From NCBI RefSeq assembly GCF_900324465.2, contig NC_046610.1, positions 25,957,431-26,021,430 on the forward strand: a stretch of DNA of 64,000 nt. Direction: 5' to 3'. This stretch comes from Anabas testudineus. Taxonomy: Eukaryota > Chordata > Actinopteri > Anabantiformes > Anabantidae. Both the position numbers and the translations under genes were made by a program. Every line of letters starts with the position of its first letter. Position 1 is the stretch's first letter. This document shows, piece by piece, positions 49,376 through 62,135 of the stretch. The notes under the pieces are model-generated. The model was not told where the DNA came from. It worked only from the letters and a program-made list of their open reading frames with translations, and did not search any database.

Positions 49376-50310
49376 GTGACACACCAGGGGAACAGAGTCC
49401 CTCCCAAACGTTCCTGGACTGGCAGGAGAACAGTGTCACTGAAGATACTGGGCGGCCATCTTGTTCCACATATGCAGCAGAAAGTGTTGCAGGAACTTCT
49501 TCTTTCAGCCAAACACGGACAAATCCCGCCTCAGGTTTGTGCCCTGCTCCCAGAATGCCTCAGTGTGACAAGGACCAGACGGGCCCTGCGACTACACATG
49601 ATGTCATTGTGATCTGCTCAGGGCCCCGTGTCCCCGAGAACAACTGTGGGGCTGTGCTGCCCTCTGGACAGGGTGGAGGAAATGAGGCTGATAAAGTGGC
49701 GAGGTCTCAGTATCAGCCGCTGCTGTGCATTCAGATGAATGAGCCCCCAAGTGAAGTGATGTTTGAAAGTAATCACAGCTCTACCTTTCACAATCCCCCT
49801 ATTGCCATGGGAACAGTAGGCCCCCAACACCAGCAAAACCAGCATTCGTGGTCTGGAGTTGGACAGATGGAAAGTGCCCACTTTTCTAATCAGAACCAAC
49901 TTTACCCAGCTTCCAGCAGTCAGAAGCAGGACTCGGAATCAGTACAGCCTCAGCAGCAGCAGCAGATCTGTCTTCCTTACGCCTGCACCTTTTGTTCACG
50001 CCGCTACGCCCACCAGTGTCAGCTACGCATCCATGAGCGCATCCACACTGGGGAGAAGCCGTACCAGTGCACCCAATGCGGGAAGAGCTTTGGCCAGTTC
50101 TGCAGCCTCAAGCGCCACCAGATGGTCCACACAGGGGAGAGGCCGTTCCCCTGCCCCCACTGCGGAAAGCAGTTCTCCACCTCAACCAACCTGAAGGTCC
50201 ATCAGAGCGTTCACACCGGAGAGAAGAGGTTCCATTGCTCAAAGTGTGGCAAGAATTTCTCCTTCCTCAGCAACCTGATCAGGCACCAGGCTCTACATGC
50301 CACCAGGTAG
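49376..50310 (+). CDS. C2H2 zinc-finger terminal exon, four fingers, without its own first exon
   Basis: An open frame follows a good acceptor (GACCCACCAG/GTGAC) in phase 1 and ends at 50,310. The first 200 residues are low-complexity acidic and Gln-rich sequence. Four C2H2 fingers follow: CTFCSRRYAHQCQLRIHERIH, then CTQC, CPHC and CSKC fingers joined by TGEKPY, TGERPF and TGEKRF linkers. No coiled-coil first exon is visible between 46,782 and 49,376. The phase fits exon 1 of the gene at 43,024 exactly, and that splice would give a 408-residue protein. Alternatively its own first exon is divergent or lost. Either way the finger frame is intact, with all Cys and His ligands present, so it looks functional. 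Confidence 0.8.
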
Positions 50311-51549
50311 AAGAGGTTACGCAGGGACCAGTGGGATTAATGACCCCCACCAGCACCCTCTTATGTACCAGAGGGTAATGTAAAATGAACACCTTGCAAT
50401 AGGACACATCCAGGACAACAAAAGAATTACCCAGATGTTGATTCAGCTGTGTGATCATGTTGATGGCTGTGTTTTGTGCCTCTCCTGAGCTCTACGCGTT
50501 GTGCAGCAGCTATGGTCCTTTTATTCAGTCTCATTGAGGACCAGGTCAGCATGGTCAGTGCCTCATCGCGTCACAAAAGCAGGGGTCTTAGAAAGGCCTA
50601 AGGACTTAACTTTTATATTTTACAGCATGACAGTTTGAGGCTTTCTGAAGCTGTGAGAAATGGACCACTTAAGATGTGGGGCCTGAGGTTTTTCAGGGGT
50701 CTGAGATTTCAAGGGTCTTTGGTCCCTGGCAGCCAAATGCTTTCCCAGATAGGCGAGAGGCTTTCTGGAGGTGAGCACTGTGGAGCTTGGAAAGTGTCAG
50801 GTCACATTTGACAGTGATTACATTCAGCCAGTTAAATCTGTAACCCCTTTCTCTCTGTTTTGGCTGTACATCCAGACTGAAATAGCAAATTTCTCTTATA
50901 GTTGTAGTGTGTACACGGCACATTGAGCTCTAGTAGAAACCCAAACAGGTGGTGGCAGTAGCTCTGCATTTCACTCTTTATTTGGACATCTTCTTCCGGA
51001 TGGATAAAGACATTTAATATGTTCTCTTCTGTGTGCTATAAATGTTGCCCAATACGGAACCAGAAATGGTATATCGTGTCTTTTTTGCTTGTTTTTTGTG
51101 GCTCGCTCAGTCATCAGTCCTTGGAAGATGTTTATGCCTCATGTTGGCATCTGGCCTAATGTAGACATAGTCTGACTCTTCTGGAAGATTGGAGGCTCTG
51201 GAAAACACAAAGGGCGCTGTGTCTAATAACTTTTGTCTCATAATCCACCCTGACCTTGGTGCATGTAAGTCTGACACTAGAACGTTTGCCCCATTTGCAC
51301 ATGTCAAATCCCAATTCACCTGAATTTTATTTCTCCACTAACGTTATATTTTTATATCTGCTATCAAAGTTTCACATGTCTCTATTAGAAGATGTGTTGG
51401 ACTGTGATGGTTTTGGCTTGGTGGGTCTAGCAGGCTGCCAGTATATTTCAAGGCTTTTCTACATATTAAGGTGTTGTTTTGAAACAGCAAAACTACATGT
51501 GCACATATATTTAATCACCTATTTAAAGCCATTCACCTTTTTTCCTGCA
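50311..51549. other. 3' flank of the four-finger exon
   Basis: Probable 3' UTR followed by non-coding sequence. Nothing else is supported apart from the candidate exon at 51,107-51,197. Confidence 0.45.
51107..51197 (-). other. candidate small terminal exon
   Basis: The minus strand has an acceptor TTTGTGTTTTCCAG followed by 91 nt reading SNLPEESDYVYIRPDANMRH to a stop. The peptide looks protein-like but I do not recognise it, and no partner exon was found. Speculative. Confidence 0.25.
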
Positions 51550-51740
51550 AGGGTGACCATGGCTCAGTTGGTAAGGCAGTCATCTATGAACCCCAGGGTA
51601 GGTGGTCCCATTCCCAGTCACCTCCCAATTCCTGGTCAAATGTCGAAGTGTCCCTGGACAAGACACTGAACCCCAAACCTAAAATGCAGCTGCCTACCCA
51701 TAAGAATAGGGGGTTAATAAACTATCAATTATTATTATGT
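51550..51740 (+). mobile_element. tRNA-derived SINE, 3'-truncated
   Basis: Head GGCTCAGTTGGTAAGGCAGT, body GTCCCTGGACAAGACACTGA then ACCCC. It lacks the long tail. Confidence 0.65.
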
Positions 51741-52539
51741 AGCAACAGTGTGTAAGGTAGGCAGCTAGTCATCTGTGGATCTCACACTAGATAAATATCT
51801 GCTCACATTCCCATTGAACAGTTAAAAGGAAGCCACATTCACATTGTAAGTTTTATAATACCAGATAATGGACACATTGAGTTGAGGGTGCACTTCCCAC
51901 AAAATTAAGAAATAATACAGACAGCTATCAGTAGCAGTGGTGATGGAGAGATCAGTATTGATAATGATGTGGATAAAATCCACAAAACAATTTTATTACA
52001 GCATCCACCCATGTTACACTGTTTCGTCTTTGGATTCACTATTATTCTGGCTCAATAAAAAGACGTGAGACACTTACATGAGTCTTCTTGCACTTACCAA
52101 GTTTGAATTCAGAAAATATGAAAAACTACCGGTGTACTTAAGTGTTCACATCAGCACAGCGACAGCATATACTGTGGCACTTTTATCCTGCTGACATGCT
52201 CACAAATACATTTCTGATTAGTCTCTAACTGACCTTAAATTCATTCTTTCTCCCACTGTCAGAGGAAATGACGCTAACTGCCCAGTTATTGATTGGGAGT
52301 GGTGGGGACCTAAAATGAGTCACTCACAAATACAGAGACACAAAACGTCTACATAAAATGCAGAAGACTGGCTTAACATCAACTAAGACACAAAGATATT
52401 CCAAAGAGTGACAAACTAGTAGGAAGAGACAAAAGTGAGAATGAGCGCCCTCTGGCTGTTAAAGCAGATATCCCCTTAGTCATTGTTACAGGTGAGTTTG
52501 AACAAAGTTGGACTTTTCATTTAGCTCAGCAGCAGAGAG

Positions 52540-53070
52540 ATGGAGAGGGGCCAGGGGAGGCCAGTACTCTAGATCAGTACTGTGATCCTACAGAGCAGAG
52601 CCAGGACCAAGAGTTTCTAACACTAGAGAAAACACTGGAGTGAATGGTTTCTGTGGGGCTGCAGCAGACTGGAGGGGAGAGGCCACAAGAACACCTGTCC
52701 AAATGGAGACTGAAGCATCCTGGTGTGAAGCTTTAAGGACACAAGTGTGTGGGTAACAGCAGACTAACAGTCACCACACAGAGTGCGATGGGGGAGAGCT
52801 GGACACCAGCTGCTCTCGTCTCTGGAGGCAGCTTGGCCTCTGACAGCTTCTCATAGATACTTCACAGACAGACACAGTCCCTGTCATCCTCTTCTTTTTC
52901 TTTACTGAACATCCTACATTACCACTAACTCTAGAGGCTCTCCCAGCAGTGCAGCCTCAGCGGGCACCAGGCCACATCAGAGAGAGACCCTACAGCTGCA
53001 CCGAGTGTGGAAAGAGCTTCTCTGTATTGAGAAACCTGTCAGTCACCAGAGCATCTAGTAGGGACTGAAG
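52540..53070 (+). pseudogene. decayed C2H2 zinc-finger last exon
   Basis: The reading RERPYSCTECGKSFSVLRNL at about 52,979-53,040 is a finger knuckle with its linker, but the His ligands are missing and a stop follows at once. The upstream 400 bases hold short out-of-frame pieces resembling the acidic region of the neighbouring genes. A relic of a duplicated member of the cluster. Confidence 0.7.
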
Positions 53071-54049
53071 ACAGGATGGCTTCTTAGAATGTCTGTCAGA
53101 ATTATTTTACCTGAGTCTTTATCATTTATATATGGTTAGAATATAACATGGAAAATCTGTCTTTAGATGAATGTTGTGCGACTGAAAACATAAAACACTG
53201 AATACTGAATACATTAATAGTATCATTGTCTCATTTTAATCACTATAATAGAAAAGGTAACAGAATATATACTTTTTATTAGACATTTAGCCAAAAAAAT
53301 GAAAGAAAAGAAAGAACAAATAATAAAATAGCCTAAGGCACTTTTGTCAAACCCCATGACTTAAAGCTACAAGTCTCGACTTCACTCACATATTTTTTGT
53401 TTCAGTTCAAATTCAGTAAATTCAATGTGCAGAGAACAAATGCTAATAAAAGTATCACTGTTCCAATATTTACGAACCTGACAGTCTATAGATCATGGTT
53501 TATAGACCAGAACAGTTCAAACTTTGAGACAATCAGAAAGGTAACAACGATAATAGTATAATACTTCAATAATAAATGAGCCACAGTGAAGAGTGTAGAG
53601 TCTTCATAGACTGTATTAAATGACATGTAGCTTAACTGAAGTGAAATTCTCTGAATCACAGATAACTTTAACAACTGCTCATCTGAATAAATACGTATTT
53701 CACTGATTAAGACTATGGTTATTATTCCTGTGATCACATTCCTGATTCCTAGTTGGAAACCTGTTGGATAAATAATTCAACTGTCAAAGACAGAATCACC
53801 GCTTTTGGCTCAGCTGACTGTTATGCGATGCCGAACAACAAACTGACGTCATCAGGAGGCGACTCTCGCACCTCGTAGAGCCACAACATTGTTGAGCAGC
53901 ACAGTCAGAGACAGACAGACAGACAGACAGAGGGGATCAGACTCTGTGCGTGTTGCATGTCTTCAGTCACACATCACTGTGTGCATCTGTTGACGCCCCA
54001 GCAGCAGCCGCAGCAGCCGCGCACATCTGTCCGTGCCTGACAGACCAAG
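53071..54049. other. spacer and promoter of the 54-kb zinc-finger gene
   Basis: AT-rich up to about 53,800. The last 200 bases are GC-richer and include an (ACAG)n run at about 53,908-53,932. No TATA box seen. Confidence 0.5.
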
Positions 54050-54596
54050 ATGATGATGGCGGACTGTGTCGGCTTCCAAGCGCAGATCGCCTCGATCATA
54101 GAGATTCTGGCCAATTCTGCAGTGGCGGAGATCTGCAAGCTGGTGGACGATGGCTACGCGGCGCTGCGCTCGCAGATGGAGCAGGAGCGGGAGAAGAACG
54201 AGAAGGAGAACGATGTTCTGCGGCAGAGGCTCCGAGACATGGACGTGAAGATTAGGAGCTACGAGAGGAAGATGAGGAGACGGAGTCAGCGGGAGGAGAT
54301 CACTGCCGTTCAGTTCAGGCCACCCGAAGGTAAAGAGATGCAGGTGGTGTCAGGAGGCCTGCTGACACTGATCAGGAGGCAGAAAGTTGATAGACGACAC
54401 GTCCTCCTGCACACTGTCAGTTAATGGACCACTCTTGATGTCCGCTTTCCCAGAGAGAAGGGGTCTCCCTGTTGATGGATAATAATAAAAAACAGAAAAC
54501 GATGTATTAACTAACCATCAATGGAGCTTGGCACCCTATCAGAGAGCTGATAGATTCAATATCAGATGACACAGGAGCTTGTAGTGTGTTCCCATG

Positions 54597-54659
<63 letters not shown>

Positions 54660-55901
54660 ACCTTCATGCACTTATGTGGACCTCACATATGAATGCATCT
54701 TTTCTATGTCCTAGGAGGCTTCTGTGCTCCTATTACACTCTGATCAAATCAAATAGTCTAACTGTGACAGATCCTATCCTGAGCAAATAACTGAAATAAA
54801 TGTGTACAGCTGGGTTTGACAGGGGGACACCTTTTAAGACAGCGCCTCAAAATCAGCTAGTGAAGCTTACAGGATACATTTTATAATAATACAGCCGTCA
54901 TGTGCCCTTACTACATGTGCAGGAGTTAGTGTTCACTGTAATCACTCCTGTCCAGTTCTTCTTTACTGCAAAAAAGTCTAGTGTTGAAGTCCATAGTAGA
55001 TCCTGTGTACAGCATATTTAAATGTTTATCTGAAGCACATCTAATGATCCAACAGTCTGAGTTAGCCGTATCAAGTGGCCAAATGTCTTCAGAGACTGTG
55101 CTGGAAATACAAGGAACATTTATTGTTGGGTTATTCTCATCTACCTTGTTTCCAGCAGTAGTCATTTTTAGAGGAAAGTGTGTCTTTGCTTACAGTTAGA
55201 GGGCAGCTGGTAAATACAGACAAACTGTATTTGTTTAAAAGAGACAGAAATGCTGAAAGATTCCAACAAAAAACGGCGCTCAGCTGGTTTAGTGTTGCTC
55301 ACAGTAACAAGGGGTGCTGGTGGTGTTTGTCTCTGTGTGGTTTGTGTGTTCTTAATGGGTCCATGTGAGTCATCTGTAGATGCCCCCTTGATTTTTTAAT
55401 GGTTCAGATTCATGCAACTCTTTTGATTTTGTAGTGGAACCGCAGAGTGTATTTTCCTGTGTTTTTTTTTTTTTTTTTTTTTTTTGTTGTTCTGCAGGTT
55501 GTTTATACATTCAATTTAAAATCAAATAATAGATGGATACATTAAATGGTAATCTGGCTATATTTTACTTTGTTCCATATTAATAAACTGAATGTGCTGA
55601 AGAATGTACAAAAAAATGTCTGGTCTGGTCTTCATAAGGATGGCAATCCAATGTTTTATATATATTAGAAGTATAGATGCACTGCTCAAAAACGGAGGGA
55701 ATACTTGCACATAGGATCTGCAGGAATGAATCATTCATGTTTCAAATCTGAACTAATTTACACTGTATAATTTGTTCTGAACTGAATGAAACATCAGTGG
55801 AAACTAGTATCAACCCATGTAGGACTGTACTCAGAATCACAGTGAAAATCTAAGTCTAAATTAAAATCACAGGCTCATCCAAGTTGAGTGTGCGTGTGTG
55901 T

Positions 55902-55943
<42 letters not shown>

Positions 55944-57200
55944 TTCATCATTGCAACTGATAATGTGACTCAGAAGTTTCTATGGCCCCTATGTGACTGT
56001 TTGTACTCCTGACAACATCTAGACATGCTCTGATAAGCCAGTGGATCATGTCCTGGGGCATCTCCTCCTAGAGCTGGATTGGGCATTAGTGAGTTCCTGC
56101 ACAGGAACTGTTTACACACTTTGGATACATGAGGCCATGCACTGTCAATTCAATTGAATTTTATTTGTGTTGCGCCAAATCACAACAGCAGTCACCTCAA
56201 TGCACTTTACAGTATAAGGTTTAAGACCTTACAGAGTATAATTGTATAGAGTTATATTGAAAACCCAAAAATCCCAATGATTAGGCAACAGTGGAGAGGA
56301 AAAACTCCTTTTAGAAGAAGATCTCCCGCAGAACCAAGCTCAGGGTGGGTGGCCATCTGCCTCGACCGGTTGAGGTGAGTGGAAAGAGGCAAAAACAAGC
56401 AGCAAAAACATTGGGCAAGTGAATAGGGTCAGTAACTGGACTCTGGACATATACAGCTCCAAGGCAGAGTATACCTGCAGAAAGGTAGAGGGAGACCAAG
56501 TGGAGGAAGCACAACTACAAGAGAGAAGACCCCATGACATGCAATGGTAGCCTTTAAATGGATAGAGGAGAGGCTGTTGTGCTCCAGGAGCCACAAAGGC
56601 CAATTTGCATTAGTGTTAGGTCTTAATATCGCACATTTTCATCCTGGTACCTCACAGGACCATTGAGTACCAGACTGGCTATGACAGGGAGGTGGCCCTC
56701 TATGCATATGCCTCCCCAGACCATCACTGACCTACCTCCAAACCAGTCATGCTAGATGTTGTTACAGGCAGCATAACAATTATCATGCTGTCTCCAGACT
56801 CTCTAACACCTGTCACATGTGCTCAGTGTGAACTTGCTCCCTTCTGTGAAGAGTACTGGGAGCCAGAGGTGGACCTGAACATTCTCTTGTTCTGTGGCAA
56901 ATGCCAGTAAAGCTGCACATTGCTGGGCTCTGAGCACAGGTTGTGCTAGACGACATTGGGTTCTCAGGCCCCTTTCAGGAAGTCTGTGACACTTGGGTTG
57001 TAGCTTACTGGAGGTCATTTTGTACGGCTCTCACAGTTCTGCTACATTTCTGGCTCTGTCCAAGTCTCCTGGTATCTCCTGGTATGTTCTCCATTCCAGG
57101 GATGTGCCAATTTGGAGTAACTGGAGGGAAAAAGACAAACTTGATGTGATAATGTGATGATTCATTGCTCCCTTCATTTTTGAGCAGTGTATATTTGTTC

Positions 57201-57260
<60 letters not shown>

Positions 57261-60200
57261 CTTGTGCAAGATATTGAACCCCATCTGTGTATGCTTGAGT
57301 ACAAATAAGGTAGAGGTAAGGTAAGTACTGCATTAGTGCAGACTACTTAACAACTATGGACAAAATCTGCTTAGTGTTTCGTGTTATTTTTCAGAACCTG
57401 ACAATGATCAGCCTCTGGTCCTGCCTCCCCCGGCCACCTCTGAAGGCAAAGCTTGTCATCAAATTTCGAAGGTAATGATTAATCAGCAGAATTTTTTTCA
57501 CATATGACTCTTGTGAGCACCTCACACCTACTTTAGATTTTTTTGTATGTAAAGCAAATTTGGCAAAATCTTAATGTAACTAAATGCTGTGACATTGCCG
57601 AAGCTTATCAAAAAGGTACCACAGCGAAGGCGTGCTGTAATCAAAGCTAAAGGTGGTCCAATGAAATATTACAGTGTGTGGCTTTTTTTGGACCGGCAGT
57701 GGAAGGGAAGAGAAACCACATGATTGATACATACATCATTACAGGAAGGTTGCTGCTTAAAAGTTTGTAAAACCACTAATAGAAGTAAGCACCTGTATTT
57801 ATAGTCAGTTTGTGGTAAATGTTCATGTTAGGTATCATCAGCATCTCAGGGCTAGATAATATGCCACCGGTTCAATATTCTCACTCTGTATCTGAGATCA
57901 TTGAATTCCCATGCTTGTTATGATATTAGGATTTGGCAAATTAATCTGGAATTAAAAATGTGTGGGTATATTGTCTATTTAATTAAATCTCTCCTCAATG
58001 TGTCACATGTGGTGAAACCAGCCAAATCCCAGGATTTTGAATGTTTTGTCTCAAGTGCATAAAACATAAAATACTAAAAGTAGCACAATGACGTTATCCA
58101 AATGCTTCCTCTGTTTTTAACTGGATCCCAGCAGGAGGATTCCAAGGTATTGCCTCTGGTGAAGCAGGAGAAAGTGGAGAGAGATGACTGCAACCTGGAC
58201 CTCAAGGTGGAGGTGAACATCAGGGCAGAGTGTGGCCTGTCTACTGGTGAGTGCAGTTCAGTACATGATTAAACCAGTGTTTGAGTTTCTGGTCATATGT
58301 TTTCAAACAATTCTAATTATAAGGTTATATCAGTAATAGAAGCAAATTCAAATAGAGTTTGATGCCTGAAGCAAACTCAAAAAGTTGGGACAGAATAGGT
58401 TATTACACATAAGAAAGACTGTAATGAGCAGACATTTACTGTGTCTGATTAAATGATTCCACAATGAGCAGAAGAAATGGTGACAGGTGAGAGGATCATA
58501 ATTGGGTATAAAAGGAGCATCCACTAAAGGCTCAGGCTTTGCAAACAAAGGGGGTTTGCAAATTTAGTTTAAAAGGTTAAAAAAATATTTATCAAAGCTA
58601 GATTGCAAGAAATTTAGGTAATTCACCATCTACAGTCATAATATTAGGAAAAGATTCAGGGACTTTGGGGGAAATTTCAGAGTGCAAAAGTCAGCAGTGA
58701 AAACCACTGTTGAGTGTGAGTGACCTTTGAGCCCTCAGGCAGCACGGTATGATTAACTGCCACATGTACTGTGCAGAAACAGCTCATGTCAGATTGATTA
58801 AAAAAATGTGGGAATGTGTCCATGTTTTATCTTGGTTTTTTTTGTTTGTTTGTTTGTTTTTGTTTTTTTGGGGGGGTGGATATTAGATTCACCATGCCAA
58901 AGATGAAAAAACCGAACAGAACTTTCAGATGATAGATGCTATCAAATAAAGTGGAATAGTCAGCAGCTTGAGGGACTTGCACATTTGTGGATATGTTCCA
59001 ATATTACACAAAACTGCAGCAAATACTATTCTCATATCCAAATGTTTAAAAAGTGTAATAAAATGAAATCATTTGTAACACAGTGTTTTTGTGTGTGTTG
59101 ATCAATTAAATCGTGTGTAGCAGCTAGACCTAAACTTAAAGGGCCTGCTAGACAGGCATTATGTAATTGACTCTTGAAATAATCCAAATGTTGCTCTTCC
59201 GCTTCAGGCAAGATATTTATTGCTCATCACATGCAAAGTTTCCAGTCTTTGATGTCAAGAATCCAAAACAAAATTCTATATACTTTCCATAAATTAAACC
59301 TTATTATAATTACCCAAAATAGACCTGGAGTTAGTGAGTTTCTAGTGTGTAGCAACATCTACCACCTGCCTGGTGGCTCCTACCTATACTGAGTGAACCC
59401 AATTACGTTTACAGACACTTAGTGGACCTTGATCCTTAAAATCTCCTCTTTTTTTTTTTTTTTAACCCCACTTCCCGTTTCCCTGTGCCTGTCTGTCCCT
59501 CCTCAGCCCTAGAGCCCAGCGAAGAGGCCCCATCCAGTGATACTGTTCTTGACCCAGTCATCACCTCTTCTACCCAGCCCTCTTCCTCCCCGACTGAGAG
59601 CACAATGGATCTAACCTGCAGACCTCGAGCAAAGCGTAAATCCACCAAGCTCCTGGGCAACAGCTTGACAATCACAAGTGGTGCGGTTATGGCCCCCGAT
59701 ACTGCTCGCAGGGATCTTGGAGCAAGCCTAACAGATGATGGTCTGAAGCCAGAGATCCAGTCAGGTGATACCATAGAAGAAGAACTTCATCCTTCTCAGC
59801 TGTCAGCCCCTGTAGCATCGGATGAGCCTAGTCCTGATCGCCTCAACAGCCTGGGCCTAGACCTGGCCTGGATGCAGGAAAGAGTCAGCCATCTTGGTGC
59901 AGCATATGCAGTAGCACAGTTGGGTTTGGGGAACACAGAACCTGGACACCCCTCTGCCTCCTTCCCCTCACAGGGAGGAGGAGACAGTTTAGATGGCCCT
60001 CCAACCATGCTTTTCACAGGTGGAGCTCATGAAATGGCTGCATTTGCCGCCTCCTTTGACATGGCTGCTGCAGCTGCAGCTGCTGCTGTAGTAGCTGCAC
60101 CCCCACCCCCACCTCCGCCCCCTCCCGCCACAGCTCCTTCTGCCATCACAACCAGCCAGAGGCGGCCTTATAGGAGTGCTGCTGCTGCTAAAGACCCTGT

Positions 60201-60534
60201 TGTGTGTGCCGTGTGCGGGCGTGTTTTCCCCAGCACAGCTGCCCTAGAGCTGCACCAACGGGTGCACACAGGTGAGAGACCCTACACCTGCCCCCACTGT
60301 GGGAAGGGCTTCGCCCAGCCCAACAACCTGCGGGTTCACCTTCTCATCCACACCGGGGAGAGGCGTTACCGATGCACGCTATGTGGGAAGAGTTTCATCT
60401 CATCCAGCCACCTGAAGAGGCACCGCACAGTCCACACACAGGAGAAGCCCTACAGCTGTTCACGCTGCGGACAGTCCTTTAGCCAGATGTGCAGTGTTCG
60501 CAGACACCGGCAGCAGTCCCAGTGTGGGCTGTAG
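54050..60534 (+). CDS. C2H2 zinc-finger protein, teleost coiled-coil type, four fingers
   Basis: Four exons: 54,050-54,329; 57,395-57,471; 58,132-58,246; 59,507-60,534. They join in phase to 499 residues. Exon 1 has the family N-terminus ([20 protein letters not shown]) and a strongly charged coiled coil (about residues 40-80). Exons 2-3 encode Pro-rich and acidic linkers with [10 protein letters not shown], which resembles a SUMO-site context (VKQE). Exon 4 has a 9-Ala-rich run followed by nine consecutive prolines, and then four fingers (about residues 389-496): CAVC...HQRVH, CPHC...HLLIH, CTLC...HRTVH and a C-terminal CSRC...HRQQSQC, in which the last ligand may be Cys. Likely a nuclear DNA-binding regulator. 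The start is the first ATG of an MMMAD cluster; the third Met is the closest match to its paralogue. Poly(A) signal at about 60,643. The exon 3 acceptor is a tandem CAGCAG. Confidence 0.9.
54600..54658. repeat. (CA)n microsatellite
   Basis: About 29 CA units in intron 1 of the four-finger gene. Confidence 0.97.
55888..55942. repeat. (TG)n microsatellite
   Basis: GT repeats with one TGTCTGTG interruption, inside the mariner element. Confidence 0.95.
56145..56620 (-). mobile_element. L2 LINE 3' end fragment
   Basis: Matches 6,930-7,380 of the large L2 element (AAGGTTTAAGACCTTACAGA, GGCAACAGTGGAGAGGAAAA, CTGCCTCGACCGGTTG). 5'-truncated, as is usual. Inserted in a mariner element. Confidence 0.88.
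57197..57257. repeat. (ATT)n microsatellite
   Basis: About 19 ATT units just outside the right mariner end. Confidence 0.97.
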
Positions 60535-61664
60535 ACCTGCAGCAGATGGATTGAATGCTGAACTGATCCCTACTGCAGATTGTCAAGGGTGAAAGACTGA
60601 AATCTCTTTTACGTGAGAATTTATGCATCTTATGTAAGCACGAATAAACAAGAGAAGGCCTGTGACATCATGACATGTGCTCTTGATATTTGTCCTAGAT
60701 CATAGCAGTAATATGTGTATTCTGTTTACGGTGGAATTCCCTGTTTTGGACTGAGAGGATCAAAGGTGAAAGGTGTAAAAGAGTGCCTCAGACAGCGTTG
60801 ATACTTCATCTATTTTTCATGAAATCGACTCACATGGGCTGATCCTGGAACAGAGATGCATCGTTTCTGTTGGATCAAGTTGGATGATGATGGCAGCACT
60901 GTGTAGGCTCCACTGAGCATCTGGTCAAACAGGATAAACACAACCACATTCTGATTAAATGGACTTTCATCTGAAATTCATCAGATGTTAAGTGTCTGTT
61001 ATTATTGAGAATCTGTTCTAGCCTTCTCCTACTGTGATGTCCAGACACTTCCAGCTGTTGTTGTTTCGGGACCGCTGGCTCCACTGACGTGTCCATGTGT
61101 TCAGTGGAGACCTGATTGAACTATTTGTCTTTTGACTGGAAGCAGGGTGAAACTGTTAGCTCAGTTAGCTTAGCTCAGTTAAATGTGAAACAACTACACA
61201 TTCCAGCAACTCCAAAGTCTGTTGTATTACGGTTTTCTACGCTTCAGGTTTGTTTATTTTGTTTGATTAGCTTTAAGCTAACTCTGCTTTTAGCTTGAAG
61301 CTTACTGTAGCACTTAGCTTGAAGCTCTGCTGCTCTGTGTACTCACACCACAATTAGATTTAAGTGAACTCTTTAGTTCAAAACTTTAATCTCATTCGGA
61401 AATAATAAATGATCCAATTTGACAGATTGTAACAGAGTAAGCTTAATTAATAGTAAGTGACTTTTTATCTGCACACGCACAGTGACAGGACAGCACTAAA
61501 CAAACACAACACGTGACACACGGTGACACACAGTGACGCACGGTACAGGGACCGAGCAAGAGCTGAAGTCATGTTCATTAAACCAAGCACAGTAAAATGA
61601 TTAGCAGCTATTCAGATGATGCTTTTCATGCATAAATGTGACATGTTGTCAAAGATGACTTTAA

Positions 61665-62135
61665 AGAGCCCATATTATGCACAGTTTTGGTCATTTACAG
61701 TGTATGGTCACATTTCTAGGAACACTTGCAGCCCGGCAGTGGTTTTCCTGGCAAAGCAGAGGCAGAACACACACACTGCTCAATTGTTTGGATTTATGGA
61801 CAAACTTAGAAAACTCTCTTTTTACTTCATCCCCTCAGGATCAGAACAAATTCTGGATTTGTTTATGCCGAAGCGGTTCTCCCACGGGCGAGCCAAGCAG
61901 TGTGTGTGTGTGTGTGTGTGCGCGCGCGTTTGTGTGCGCGCGTGTGTGTGTGTGTGCGTGGATGCTTGATTAATTTCAGGACTATAGCTCAAAGATGGGC
62001 TGATTCATTTTCATACTTGTTGCTTAATATATTCCACATATTTCTTCAATATGACATATATATATATACAGGCACATTTTGGGGACTTCAAGGACCTATT
62101 TTTAAGCCCAAAAAGGGGCATAATATGGGCACTAT
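61665..62135. mobile_element. MITE-like element with CCCATATTATGC terminal repeats
   Basis: The left end AGCCCATATTATGC (61,667-61,680) and right end GCATAATATGGGC (62,118-62,130) are inverted repeats about 440 bp apart, with no transposase between. An internal (GT/GC)n run lies at 61,897-61,958. A truncated relative of the right end is at about 28,180-28,235. Probably a non-autonomous DNA transposon; superfamily not determined. Confidence 0.75.

Larger units (their letters stand above)
55681..57192 (-). mobile_element. Tc1/mariner DNA transposon with both ends, split by an L2 tail
   Basis: The left end CACTGCTCAAAAACGG and right end TTTTTGAGCAGTG are inverted repeats. Minus-strand transposase traces lie at about 55,980-56,100 and 56,640-57,060 (matching the relic at 44,713-45,640), with many stops. 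An L2 3' end is inserted at about 56,145-56,620. The element sits in intron 1 of the four-finger gene. Confidence 0.8.
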
